Made by a program: the position numbers and the translations under genes
DNA from: a bacterium
GTDB lineage: Bacteria > Myxococcota_A > Bradymonadia > UBA7976 > UBA1532
NCBI GenBank assembly: GCA_030427205.1
Contig: JAUHXC010000009.1
Coordinates: 212,690 to 276,689, forward strand
Length of the DNA stretch: 64,000 bases
Reading direction: 5' to 3'
Shown: positions 44,638-53,505 of the stretch, one piece after another
Layout of the letters: the number at the start of each line of letters is the position of its first letter
Position numbering within the stretch: the stretch's first letter is position 1
The notes under the pieces: generated by a model
Seen by the model: the letters and a program-made list of their open reading frames with translations, nothing else
Told to the model about the DNA's origin: nothing
Databases searched by the model: none

Positions 44638-47600
44638 CTACGCCTCGCGAATCTGCGCGATGTCGGCCCGCAGCGCCGCCGCGCGCGCGCCGTCGATCCC
44701 ATCGAGCAGGTCGGCGAGCTGACCCATCGCGCCGATCAGGGATCCGGCGGCGTCGTGATCCTCGTAGATCTCGATCGCGCGCTCGACGGCGCGGACGGCG
44801 TCTTCCGGTCGTCCACGGGCGGCGGCGATGCGCGCGCCGACCTCCAGCCCGCTGGCCACGCGCAGCGGATCGCCCATGTCTTGGGCGACACCCACCGCCC
44901 GCTCGGCGGCGGCCTCGGCCGCGTCGAGCTCGCCGCCCTGCAGCCGCACGTCGGCGATGATGCGCCACAGCTCGCTGCGGGCCCAGGCGGGCGCTTGGCC
45001 GGCGTCGAGCAGCGCGGTCACCCGGTCGAGCTCGGCCCGGGCGTCGTCGGTGCGGCCCTGGCGCAGGTACAGCTCGACCATGTTGGCGTGGCTGATGGCC
45101 AGCGAGCCGTGCCCCAGCCGGGTGCGGATGCGGATGGCCTCGCGCAGATAGCGCTCGGCGCGCACGAAGTCGCCGCGCTCGCCGCACAGCGTGCCCAGGT
45201 TGCTGTAGGTGCGCGCGAGGCCGGCCCGATCGCCCAGGCGGGCCCGGATGCGCACGGTTCGGGCGTAGTGGGCCGCCGCGTCGTCGTATTCGCCGCGCTG
45301 CACCGCGACGAGGGCCAGGCCGTGCAGCACCCGCGCCCGCTCGACGTCGTCGCGCAGCACCGCCAGCGCCCGCCTGAGCCAGTAGTCGGCGCCCTCGGCG
45401 TCGCCGCGCTGCTGCGCGATGGTGCCCAGCAGCCGCCACATCGGCCCGCGCCGCCCGTCGGCGGGCAGCGTCTCGAGCAGCGCGTCGATCCGGGCCTGCG
45501 CGCCGTCGAGATCCCCCTGGTGGTAGTCGGTCCAGGCCGCCTGATAGACGACCTCGGCGGCCGCGTCGATGTCCGTCGCGTCGCCGAGCGCGTCGAGCGC
45601 CCCGTCGACCGCCCGCCGAGCGGCGTCGGTCGCGCCGCGGGCCAGCTCGACGGCGCTCAACCGGGCCAGCCGCCGCGCGCGCTCGGGGCCGGCGTCGCTG
45701 TGCTCGATCGCGCTCGTCAGCCGCAGCGCGGCCCGATCGAGGCGACCGGCCAGCTGATCCAACGCGCCCAGGCGCGCCTCGATCGTGGCCCGCAGGTGCG
45801 CGGGCGCGTGCGTCCGACCGAGCAGCGCCTCGGCGGATTCGAGGGCGGCGGTGGCCGAATCGGGGGCCAGCGTCGCCTCGGCGTGGTCCGCCGCTGCGAG
45901 CCAGTCGTGCACCGCCCGATCGAAGTCGCCCGCCGCCGCGCGATGGCGGGCGATGTCGGCCGCCCGCGGGCCGATCGGAGGCGGCAGCTCGTCGGCGAGC
46001 CACAACGCGGCGCGCCCGTGCAGCGCGCTGCGCAGCTGGCGCGGCAGGCCCGCCGCGACGACGGTGTGCAGCAGGCCGTGGTCGAAGCGCCACTGGATCT
46101 GATCCGGTAGGGACGCGCGGGCCTCGCGGGTCACGAAGCGCGCCGCGGCCAGCCGCTCGAGCCGGGCCTCGACGCCCGGGCGCCCCACCAGCCGGGCCAC
46201 GCCGCCCTGCCAGAAGCTGCGCCCGATCACCGCCGCCGCCCGCAGAATCTCGCGGTCGCCCGCATCGAGGCGGTCGATGCGCGCCTGCATCAACGCCTCG
46301 ATGCTGGCCGGCAGGACCCCGTCACTGGCCGGATCGTGGTGGGCGAGCTCGAGCACGAACAGCGGGTTGCCTTCGGCGCGGGCGACCAGCTCGTCGAGCG
46401 CGTCGGCGCTGCTCTCGGGCCGCAGCGTCGCGATCAGCGCCCGCGCCGCGGTCGCCGGCAGGGGGCCGAGGTCGAGGCGCGCATGCCCCGGGCCGGGCGC
46501 GCAGCGGGCCAGCGGGCCGTCGGGGCGATCGGTGGTGATGAGCAGCGCCGGCGGGGGCTGCTCCATCAGCGCGGTCAGCGTGGCCAGCGCCGGAGCGGGG
46601 GCCAGGTGCGCGTCTTCGACGACGATGGTCAGCGGGTGCTGCTCGGCGACGGCCTCCAGCAGCGCGCGCAGGGCGGGGACGACCGTCGTCGGTGAGGTCG
46701 CCTCGGCCTCGGCCAGCCCGGCGATGGCGGCCAGCGTATCCGCATGCCGGCGGCGGGTCTCGCTGTCATGGCCCAGGTCGTCGAGCAGCGCGTCGATGGA
46801 CAGGAAGTCCTCGCCGCCCACCGTGCGCGCCAGCGCCTGCTCGATGCGCTGCCGGGTGCGCGCCGGGGCGTCGTCGGGGTCGAGGTCGCACAGGCGCCGC
46901 ACGAGGCGCTCGATGCCGCCGAAGGTGCCGCCCGCGTCCCCCGGCACCCGAAACAAACGCGTGCGGGCGGTGAGGTGGCGCTCGGCGGCGTCGAGCAGCC
47001 GCGACTTGCCGATGCCGGCCGGGCCGATGATGCACAGGCTGGCGCCGTGGCCGTCGACGAGCCGGTCGGCCAGGCGCTCGATACGGGCCAGCTCGTCAGC
47101 CCGCCCCATAAAGGGCCCGGTCGGGCGGTTGGCCGTTTGCAAACCGATCAGCCGGTCGTCCTCGGCGCGCGCCATGCCGCGCAGCGCCCGCGCGGCGCCG
47201 GGCCCCAGATAGGCCCCGGCAGGGCGGCGCCAGTTGAGCGCCTCGGCGGTATCCAGCGGTTCGCCGAGCAGCGCCTCGCCCGCGACGGCCACCCGGCCGG
47301 TCTCGAGGGTCACGGTGGCCTGCGGTGTGTCTTCGACGAGCGCGAGCGCGAGCGCCGCGGCCCGGCGGATGTCGTCCTCGCGCCGTGCCGGTACGCCGAA
47401 GACGACGCGATCGAGCCGGCCGGCGTCGGGCAGGAGGCGGCCCCCGACGGCGCGGGCGCGCTGTTCGAGGGTCGCGTGCCAGCGGCGCGTCGCCTCGACG
47501 CGGGCGTCGAGCTCGTCGGGCAGCGGACGGCGCACGAGCAGGACGACCACGCGCCGCAGCTCCGTCTGCCGTGGCGTATCGGCCTCGGCGAAGCGGGTGC

Positions 47601-48567
47601 GCGGGTCGCCGATGAGTCGATAGGCGGTCCAGGCCGGATCGTCGCGCCCCGTCGCCGCGGCGCGCGCGAGCCGCACGGCGGCGCCTACCGGCAGGCCGCG
47701 AGCGAGCGCTCGATGCACATCGCGGGCGAAGTCGGCCCCTTGCAGGTCGGGCAGGTCGAGGTCGGTGCCGATGAGATGGCGCACCCCGGCTTGCAGCAGC
47801 GCATCGCCGCTGGGGCCGAGTGAGCGACAGGCGTTGGCGAAGACCAGGCGGGGCACCGCGCCGCCGCGCAGCCGGGCGATGCCGGCCGCGTCGAGGTGGC
47901 CGTCGTGCAGGCGCCAGCCGCGACCGCCGGGGTCGACATGGCCGGCGAAGTGCACCCGTCGGTACCGGCGCAAGGCGCGCAGCAGCTCGGTGGGGCCTTG
48001 ACGCCCGAGGCGTACGTCGTAGGCCGGCGCGCTGCCCGCGGCCGCCATGATGGCCGCCAGCCCTTCGCCTTCGGATCGGGCCGCGGGCAGATCGCCGGCC
48101 GGATCGGCCACGACGAGCGTGCGATCGGGCGTCGGCGGCGCCAGTTCGGGCCATGGGCCGCCATCGCGGCCTTCGCCGAGGTCGAAGCGCTGCCCGAGGA
48201 ATCCGCGCCCGTCGTGCACCAGCGGCCACGGGACCTCGGGCCAGCCGACGATGAGGACCGCGCCGCCGTCCCGTCGCCGCAGCTCGGCCTTGACGGGCGT
48301 CGGCAGCAGCAGGTCGAAGAGCAACGCCCCGTGCGCCCGCAGCGTATCGGCCGGGGCCTCGCGCCGGGCCACCGCCGCGCGCGTGCCGGCGATGGCGCGC
48401 AGCTCGCGCTCGATCGCGACGCTGTCGATGGCGGATGCGCCACACCAACGGCGAGGGCCCAGGTCGCCGCTGCGGCTCATGCGCACCGTGCACGCGACGC
48501 GACCGGCCGTCGGCGGGCTCAATTCGATCATCACGAGGTCGGGCTGCATCGACTGTCTGTCGCCCAT
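44638..48567 (-). CDS. CHAT protease - degenerate cyclase - AAA/STAND ATPase - TPR protein
   Basis: 1309 residues from ATG 48567; a TTG 18 bases upstream or Met codons 18 and 36 bases downstream are alternative starts. The N-terminal CHAT (caspase-HetF) domain has a His in VHFAGHVDP (about 206) and a Cys in LVFANACRS (about 245). Residues 335-490 follow the outline of a class III cyclase (RVVFGVPARREDD..., GEPLDTAEALN) but lack its metal-binding Asp residues. The AAA module has GRADEL, a Walker A (GPAGIGKSR, about 512) and a Walker B (IVVEDAHL, about 645). From about 900 the protein is TPR repeats. No signal peptide is seen. CHAT proteases in bacteria act in cell-death and defence circuits; regulated proteolysis triggered through the ATPase/TPR part is inferred. 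Confidence 0.88.
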   Translation of the reverse strand: MGDRQSMQPDLVMIELSPPTAGRVACTVRMSRSGDLGPRRWCGASAIDSVAIERELRAIAGTRAAVARREAPADTLRAHGALLFDLLLPTPVKAELRRRDGGAVLIVGWPEVPWPLVHDGRGFLGQRFDLGEGRDGGPWPELAPPTPDRTLVVADPAGDLPAARSEGEGLAAIMAAAGSAPAYDVRLGRQGPTELLRALRRYRRVHFAGHVDPGGRGWRLHDGHLDAAGIARLRGGAVPRLVFANACRSLGPSGDALLQAGVRHLIGTDLDLPDLQGADFARDVHRALARGLPVGAAVRLARAAATGRDDPAWTAYRLIGDPRTRFAEADTPRQTELRRVVVLLVRRPLPDELDARVEATRRWHATLEQRARAVGGRLLPDAGRLDRVVFGVPARREDDIRRAAALALALVEDTPQATVTLETGRVAVAGEALLGEPLDTAEALNWRRPAGAYLGPGAARALRGMARAEDDRLIGLQTANRPTGPFMGRADELARIERLADRLVDGHGASLCIIGPAGIGKSRLLDAAERHLTARTRLFRVPGDAGGTFGGIERLVRRLCDLDPDDAPARTRQRIEQALARTVGGEDFLSIDALLDDLGHDSETRRRHADTLAAIAGLAEAEATSPTTVVPALRALLEAVAEQHPLTIVVEDAHLAPAPALATLTALMEQPPPALLITTDRPDGPLARCAPGPGHARLDLGPLPATAARALIATLRPESSADALDELVARAEGNPLFVLELAHHDPASDGVLPASIEALMQARIDRLDAGDREILRAAAVIGRSFWQGGVARLVGRPGVEARLERLAAARFVTREARASLPDQIQWRFDHGLLHTVVAAGLPRQLRSALHGRAALWLADELPPPIGPRAADIARHRAAAGDFDRAVHDWLAAADHAEATLAPDSATAALESAEALLGRTHAPAHLRATIEARLGALDQLAGRLDRAALRLTSAIEHSDAGPERARRLARLSAVELARGATDAARRAVDGALDALGDATDIDAAAEVVYQAAWTDYHQGDLDGAQARIDALLETLPADGRRGPMWRLLGTIAQQRGDAEGADYWLRRALAVLRDDVERARVLHGLALVAVQRGEYDDAAAHYARTVRIRARLGDRAGLARTYSNLGTLCGERGDFVRAERYLREAIRIRTRLGHGSLAISHANMVELYLRQGRTDDARAELDRVTALLDAGQAPAWARSELWRIIADVRLQGGELDAAEAAAERAVGVAQDMGDPLRVASGLEVGARIAAARGRPEDAVRAVERAIEIYEDHDAAGSLIGAMGQLADLLDGIDGARAAALRADIAQIREA

Positions 48568-48707
48568 CGCAGCGGTCGAACGCAAGCCGCTGGCGCGCGC
48601 GGCGCCGCCGATTTCGGGTGGGGGTGCAAGATCGGGCGGGTGTCGGTGTATGCAGGAGCCGAAGCGCGGGCGTGGGTCCGCGGCGGCCGCAGCGATCGGG
48701 GACGCAG

Positions 48708-50393
48708 ATGCACGGTGAACGCAGGTTCGAAGCAGCGCAGGCGCGGCGCGGTTTCGTCTACGAGATGGAGGACGCCGCTGGGCGGCGGTTGGTCCGGGCG
48801 GGGGAGGCCACCGAGGCCCGGGCGGTGGCTGGCCGTACGCTGACGCCGCCCGGTTCGGCCGCGGCGCAGCGTATCTGGTGGGTGTTGCTGGCGGTGATGG
48901 CGCTGGCGGTCGGCTGCAGCGGCTTCATCCACGAGCCCGATGGCGGCGATGTCGTGGATCAGGGCATTGGCGGCGCGGGCGGTGAAGGCGGCGCTGGCGG
49001 TGGTGGCGAGGGTGAGGGCGAAGGTGAGGGCGAAGGTGAGGGCGAGGGCGAGGGCGAGGGCGAGGGCGAGGGCGAGGGCGAGGGCGAGGGTGAAGGGGAA
49101 GGGGAAGGGGAAGGCGAGGGTGAAGGGGAAGGCGAGGGCGAGGGCGAAGGCGAGGGCGAGGGCGAAGCGCCGGGCGATGCCTGTCGCGCGCTCGCAGCCT
49201 GCCTCGATGATTGCCCGCCCGGCGACGGAGCCTGCATCCGCGCCTGCTTCGACGCCGCCGGGCCCGAGGTGGAGGCCGACTACAGCCCGACGCTGGCCTG
49301 CTTCGAGGACAACGGCTGCGGCATCGCGGGCGACCTGGACCTGCGCTGCGCGATCGCCCGCTGCGCTGAGCCGCTCTACACCTGCTTCGGCAACCCGGTG
49401 ATGTTCGCCGACGAGACCTGTGCCGCCGCGCTGACCTGCGCCGACGGATGCCTCGACGGGTCCTGCCTCGATCGGTGCGCCGACGGATTGGCCCTCGAGA
49501 GTCACGTCCACTGGCTGCGCGCCCGCCAATGCGCCCGACGCAACGACTGCCCGTCCATCGACGCTGACCGCTGCCCGGCCTGCGCCGAGCTCATCGACGC
49601 CTGCGCCGCCGACGTGGCGCCCGCGGCCGTGCCGGCCTGCGCCGACGGGCAGGACTCCGACGACGACGGCCTCGTCGACTGGCCGCTCGATCCGGGCTGC
49701 ACCTCGCCCCTCGACGACGACGAGAGCGATCCGGCGGAGGCCCCGGCCTGCGCCGACGGTCTGGACGGCGACGGCGACGGCGCCATCGACTTCGGCGATG
49801 GATCCGACGGTGATCGAGCACCCGCCGATCGGGCCTGCCTCAGCGCGTCCGATACCGGCGAGACCCCGTATTGCGAGCGGGCGATCCTCGAGATCGCGGC
49901 GGGGCAGGCGGGCATCGACGTCGATACGACCGCGTCTCAGAACAGCCACGGCAGCATCTGCGGCGGCAACCGCGCCCCCGACGCGGTCGTGCGCATCGAG
50001 GTGCCCCATGCGGGCCGTCTGGTGGTCGCCGCCCGGGCCGAGACGGTGCAGCCGGTCCTCAGCGTGCGCGATACCTGCGCCGAGGTCTGCGCCGACGACC
50101 CCGCGGCTGGGGCGGTCTGCCCGCCGACGGCGGCCGAGTTGGCCTGCACCGCCAGCGGCAACCCCGACGGCGTGCGGACCGTCGGCCTCGAGGTCTCGCC
50201 CGGCGAGCTCTACGTGGTCGTCTCCGCCCGATTCGCCGCCGGGCCGATCCGACTCGATGCTCAGCTGACCCACCCGCCCGGCGGCAGGTGTGATCCGGCC
50301 GATGGCGCCGCCTTCGCGCGGTGCGCGCCCGGCACCGAATGCGTCGCCGATCCGCCCGACTCGCCGGCGACCTGCCAGGAGGGCGCGCCGTGA
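48708..50393 (+). CDS. Lipoprotein with long Glu-Gly linker and Cys-rich domain
   Basis: 561 residues from ATG 48708. A lipobox (LAVGC) follows a hydrophobic stretch (WVLLAVMALAVGC), but about 50 residues precede it, so a start closer to 48790 is possible. Next come a Gly-rich stretch, 26 Glu-Gly dipeptides, and a Cys-rich region (about 165-310) with repeated C-x3-C-x-D-x-C spacing. Asp-rich Ca-type motifs (CADGQDSDDDGLVDWPLDPGC, here split as CADGQDSDDDG and LVDWPLDPGC) follow. A PPC-like beta domain ends the protein. Tethered Cys-rich surface proteins of this build are common in Myxococcota; function unknown. It is divergent from the CHAT gene and precedes the sigma-factor gene by 73 bases. 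Confidence 0.8.
   Translation: MHGERRFEAAQARRGFVYEMEDAAGRRLVRAGEATEARAVAGRTLTPPGSAAAQRIWWVLLAVMALAVGCSGFIHEPDGGDVVDQGIGGAGGEGGAGGGGEGEGEGEGEGEGEGEGEGEGEGEGEGEGEGEGEGEGEGEGEGEGEGEGEGEGEAPGDACRALAACLDDCPPGDGACIRACFDAAGPEVEADYSPTLACFEDNGCGIAGDLDLRCAIARCAEPLYTCFGNPVMFADETCAAALTCADGCLDGSCLDRCADGLALESHVHWLRARQCARRNDCPSIDADRCPACAELIDACAADVAPAAVPACADGQDSDDDGLVDWPLDPGCTSPLDDDESDPAEAPACADGLDGDGDGAIDFGDGSDGDRAPADRACLSASDTGETPYCERAILEIAAGQAGIDVDTTASQNSHGSICGGNRAPDAVVRIEVPHAGRLVVAARAETVQPVLSVRDTCAEVCADDPAAGAVCPPTAAELACTASGNPDGVRTVGLEVSPGELYVVVSARFAAGPIRLDAQLTHPPGGRCDPADGAAFARCAPGTECVADPPDSPATCQEGAP
49008..49163 (+). repeat. 26 tandem Glu-Gly codon pairs
   Basis: An uninterrupted run of GAG/GAA-GGN codon pairs covers 156 bases of the lipoprotein gene. 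It encodes a flexible, acidic spacer between the lipid anchor and the Cys-rich domain. Third positions vary between G, A, C and T, so it is not a pure microsatellite now, but the 6-bp period allows in-frame length change. Confidence 0.95.
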
Positions 50394-50466
50394 TCCGCGG
50401 GCTCGGGGCATTCATCGGCGCGCAGCGGGAGGAGTGGGTCGTCGACGACCCGCGGCGAGGACGCCG

Positions 50467-51183
50467 ATGACCGCGATTCCCTGGCTCCGAGTGGGGTGGA
50501 CGGCGCAAGATGTCCGGACGCGCAGATCGACCGGAGACCGCCTCTTGAGCTTCGACGCCGACACCGACGAGCTGAGCCTGCTCGCCGCCTGCATCGATGG
50601 CGAGCGTCGGGCCCTCGACGCGTTCGTTTCGCGGTATTCGCGGCTGGTCTGGTTCCACGTCAACAATACGCTGCGGCGCCTGCGCGGCCGCCTCGATACC
50701 GAGCGGACCGACGATCTCTACCAGCAGGTCTTCGTGACGCTGCTCGAAGACGATCGTCGCCGGCTGCGGCTCTACCGCCCCGACAAGGGCTGCAGCGTCG
50801 CGTCGTGGATCCGCATCATCACGATCCGCACGGTCATCAACATTCTGCGTCGCGATCGGCACACCGTCAGCCTCGACGACGCGTCGCGGCCCATCGCGGT
50901 CGCCGACGAAGGCATCGACCCCTTCACCGCGTTGACCGCCGGCGGCGACCAGCGTTGGGAGGCGCTGCTTCCCGCCCTCGCCGAGAAGCTGTCGGGCAGC
51001 GATCGGCTGCTGCTCGAGCTCATCTACACCCGCCGACTCGACGCGGCGGGCATCGCCGCGGCGCTGCAGATCAAGCGCAGCCAGGTCTATGTGCGCAAGA
51101 ACCGTCTCATCCGCCGCCTGCGACGACACGCCGAGGCTGCGGGCCTGCTGACCGATGGGTCCGATGACGGGAGCCCGGCATGA
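50467..51183 (+). CDS. ECF-type RNA polymerase sigma factor
   Basis: 238 residues from ATG 50467 with GAGG six bases upstream. Region 2 is recognisable (FVSRYSRLVWFHVNNTL..., DLYQQVFVTLL, GCSVASWIRIITIRTVINILRR), with the DxxQ-type core-binding helix. Region 4 has a helix-turn-helix (LDAAGIAAALQIKRSQVYVRKNR). Regions 1 and 3 are absent, as in ECF sigma factors. The next gene overlaps by ATGA and has an anti-sigma-like zinc finger, giving the usual sigma/anti-sigma pair. Target promoters are unknown; the adjacent lipoprotein and YfbK-type genes are candidates. Confidence 0.88.
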   Translation: MTAIPWLRVGWTAQDVRTRRSTGDRLLSFDADTDELSLLAACIDGERRALDAFVSRYSRLVWFHVNNTLRRLRGRLDTERTDDLYQQVFVTLLEDDRRRLRLYRPDKGCSVASWIRIITIRTVINILRRDRHTVSLDDASRPIAVADEGIDPFTALTAGGDQRWEALLPALAEKLSGSDRLLLELIYTRRLDAAGIAAALQIKRSQVYVRKNRLIRRLRRHAEAAGLLTDGSDDGSPA

Positions 51184-51833
51184 GTCACCGCTGCCCCGAT
51201 GACTCGACCCTCGCTGCGCTCTTCGAGAACCGATTGCCGCCCGCCGAGCGGGAGGCGCTGTACGGCGAGATGAGCGCGTGCGCCGACTGTCAGGAGACCC
51301 TGGTGCTCGTCGGCATGGCCCTGGCCGACGAGCAGGCCGCGCACCGCTTCCCCGGCGAAGCCTGGGGCATGGCGCAGGTGCCCGCGGCGCTCGAAGATCG
51401 CGTGCGCGCGCTGTACGCCGCCCCGGCCGAGCCGCCGGTCTGGCAGATCGCCGTCCGTCGCGTCCGCGGCGTGATCGAGGCCTTGGCCGACAGTCTGGCG
51501 CCCGCGCCGATGCCGGCTCTGGCGGTCCGCGGTCATGGCGAGGAGCCGGCCGGCGCCCGCGATGCCCTGCGCTTCGAAGTCGACGTGGGGGTGCCGGTCG
51601 AGCTGTTGCTCACCGAGGGGGGCATCGGAGGGGTGCGGGTCGGTATCCGCCCGCTGCAGACCCCCGCCAGCGGCAGCCGGGTCGTGCTGTCCCGGGGCGG
51701 GGCGGTGCAGGCCTCGCTGGCGCTGGACCTCGACGGGGTGCATCTGCCCGAGCTGGAGCCGGGGCGCTACGCCGTGCGCTTCGAGGTGCCCGGCCGCGCG
51801 GCGGTCACGCTGCCGCTCGATCTGCGCGGATGA
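51180..51833 (+). CDS. Putative anti-sigma factor with incomplete zinc finger
   Basis: 217 residues; the ATG at 51180 overlaps the sigma stop. The N-terminus (CPDDSTLAALFENRLPPAERE...ACADCQE) follows the zinc-associated anti-sigma pattern, but the usual His before CxxC is Glu or Met here (GEMSACADC). Zinc binding may therefore be altered, with Cys5 and His3 as possible substitutes. No transmembrane helix is seen, so it is a soluble regulator. Residues 110-217 form a beta-rich C-terminal domain that I do not recognise. Its position makes it the likely cytosolic antagonist of the sigma factor encoded just before it. Confidence 0.72.
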   Translation: MSHRCPDDSTLAALFENRLPPAEREALYGEMSACADCQETLVLVGMALADEQAAHRFPGEAWGMAQVPAALEDRVRALYAAPAEPPVWQIAVRRVRGVIEALADSLAPAPMPALAVRGHGEEPAGARDALRFEVDVGVPVELLLTEGGIGGVRVGIRPLQTPASGSRVVLSRGGAVQASLALDLDGVHLPELEPGRYAVRFEVPGRAAVTLPLDLRG

Positions 51834-51848
51834 GGTGACCGCGACCGC

Positions 51849-53348
51849 TCAGCGGATGCGGCCGATCAGATCGAGCAGCTCGGCCCGGTCGCTGCCGGGC
51901 GCGACGTCGGTCGAGCGGATGATACCTTCCACGTCACCGAGGCGCTCGCCGACGCTGTGCTTGCTCTCGCGCAGGATCTCGGCGAGCTCGGCCACCGCGG
52001 TCGCGAAGCGGAAGTCGGCGCTGGCCTCGTCGAACGTCGCCGCGATGTCGCCCGCTTCGATGCGGGTCGAGACCTCGCTCGATTCGCCGCCTTCGGGGCG
52101 CTTGTAGCGCACGCGGACCTCGGCCGGCGGCCGCGCGGCATCGGTGAGCTCGACCTCGTAGAGCGCCGTCACCGCGTGCCCCGAGCCGATCTCGCCGGCG
52201 TCCACCGTGTCGTCGCGGAAGTCGTCGTTGGCGAGCACCCGGTTGTCGTAGCCGATCAGGCGATAGCGGCGCACCGCCTCGGGGTCGAACTGCACCTGGA
52301 TCTTGACGTCCTTGGCGATGACTTCGAGCGTGCCCACCAGCGCGTCGCCCAGGACCCGCAGGGCCTCGTTGCGGCTGTCGACGTAGGCGTACTGCCCGTC
52401 GGCGCGGTTGGTCAGATCTTCGATGAATGCGTCGTTGAGGTTGCCGGTGCCATAGCCGAGCACGGTGAGGAAGATCGAGCGATCGCGCCAGCGCTCGACC
52501 TCCTGGATCAGCGGCTCGCCGGTGAGCCCCACGTTGAAGTCGCCGTCCGTGCACAGCACGACCCGGTTGACGCCGTCCTGACGGAAGGCCTGCTCGGCCA
52601 GATCGTAGGCGGTGCGGATGCCCGCCGCGCCGTTGGTGCCGCCGCCGGCGGTGAAGCCGGCGATGACCTCGCGGATCTCGGCCCGCCGCGCGACCGGGGT
52701 CGGCTCGAGCAGCACCTGATTGGCGCCCGCGTAGGTGACGATGGCCACGGTGTCGTCTTCCTGCAGCCCGTCGAGCAGCCGCTCGAGGCTGAACTTCACC
52801 AGATCGAGCTTGTCGGCGGCGTGCATCGACCCGCTCACGTCCACCAGGAAGACCAGGTTGGCCGGCGAGCGCTGCTCGACGGGTACGTCCTTGCCCTTGA
52901 CGGCGACCCGCAGCAGGTGCGCCTGCTCGCCGAACGGGCTCGGCGCGCCCTCCAGATGCAGCGCGAAGGGCACCTCGTCCCGCGGATCGGGCGCGGCGTA
53001 GTCATAGCGGAAGAAGTTGAGGAACTCTTCGACCCGCACGCTGGCCGGGATCGGACGGGCGCCATACATCAGGCTGCGCCGGGCGACGGTGTAGCTCGCG
53101 GTGTCGGTGTCGACCGAGAAGGTGGAGGTCGACTCCTCGGCGGCGTCGATCCAGTCGTTCTCGGGCACCTCGGCGAACTGGCCTTCGACGGGTCCGGGCT
53201 GGTCGGCGGCCGGCCCCGGAGCGGGCGGCGGGTTCCAGCTCTGGTCGCCGGCGGCGTAGCTCATGTCGTCGGCGGCGCAGCCGGCGAGGCTGGCGAGCGC
53301 CAGGGCGGCGGCGGGCAGGAGGGCGCGGGTGAGCGAGAGCGGGCGCAT
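51849..53348 (-). CDS. YfbK-type vWA lipoprotein (second copy)
   Basis: 499 residues from ATG 53348, with GGAGA upstream. The lipoprotein signal ends LASLAGC. The protein has the STFSVDTDTASYTVARRSL N-module, a vWA with MIDAS LVDVSGSM (about 167) and CTDGDFNVG, and the DUF3520-like end (GYDNRVLANDDFRDDTVDAG). Compared with the paralogue at 40615-42648 it lacks the N-terminal carboxypeptidase regulatory-like domain and the Lys/Arg-rich linker and is lipid-anchored. It converges with the anti-sigma gene, with 15 bases between the stops. YfbK proteins with ECF sigma neighbours are recurrent, so a signalling link is plausible. Confidence 0.9.
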   Translation of the reverse strand: MRPLSLTRALLPAAALALASLAGCAADDMSYAAGDQSWNPPPAPGPAADQPGPVEGQFAEVPENDWIDAAEESTSTFSVDTDTASYTVARRSLMYGARPIPASVRVEEFLNFFRYDYAAPDPRDEVPFALHLEGAPSPFGEQAHLLRVAVKGKDVPVEQRSPANLVFLVDVSGSMHAADKLDLVKFSLERLLDGLQEDDTVAIVTYAGANQVLLEPTPVARRAEIREVIAGFTAGGGTNGAAGIRTAYDLAEQAFRQDGVNRVVLCTDGDFNVGLTGEPLIQEVERWRDRSIFLTVLGYGTGNLNDAFIEDLTNRADGQYAYVDSRNEALRVLGDALVGTLEVIAKDVKIQVQFDPEAVRRYRLIGYDNRVLANDDFRDDTVDAGEIGSGHAVTALYEVELTDAARPPAEVRVRYKRPEGGESSEVSTRIEAGDIAATFDEASADFRFATAVAELAEILRESKHSVGERLGDVEGIIRSTDVAPGSDRAELLDLIGRIR

Positions 53349-53505
53349 GGCGGTCTCCGTATCGGTGATTGCGCGGACGCAGACCGAAATAGCAGGGACC
53401 GTGCCATCGCCCCGACGCCGGGCGGCCCGGGGATCGCGGCTCAGACCGTGAACCGCGCTTCACGGGGTGAGGCGGCGGCGTGTGAACCGGCGTGCGAGGG
53501 CGCCG

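Noticed and set aside
48531..50411. Minus-strand open frame opposite the Glu-Gly lipoprotein
   Set aside because: It reads as a Leu/Ala/Phe run through the Glu-Gly tract, with no signal or domain. The plus-strand lipobox, Cys spacing and Asp-rich motifs are convincing.
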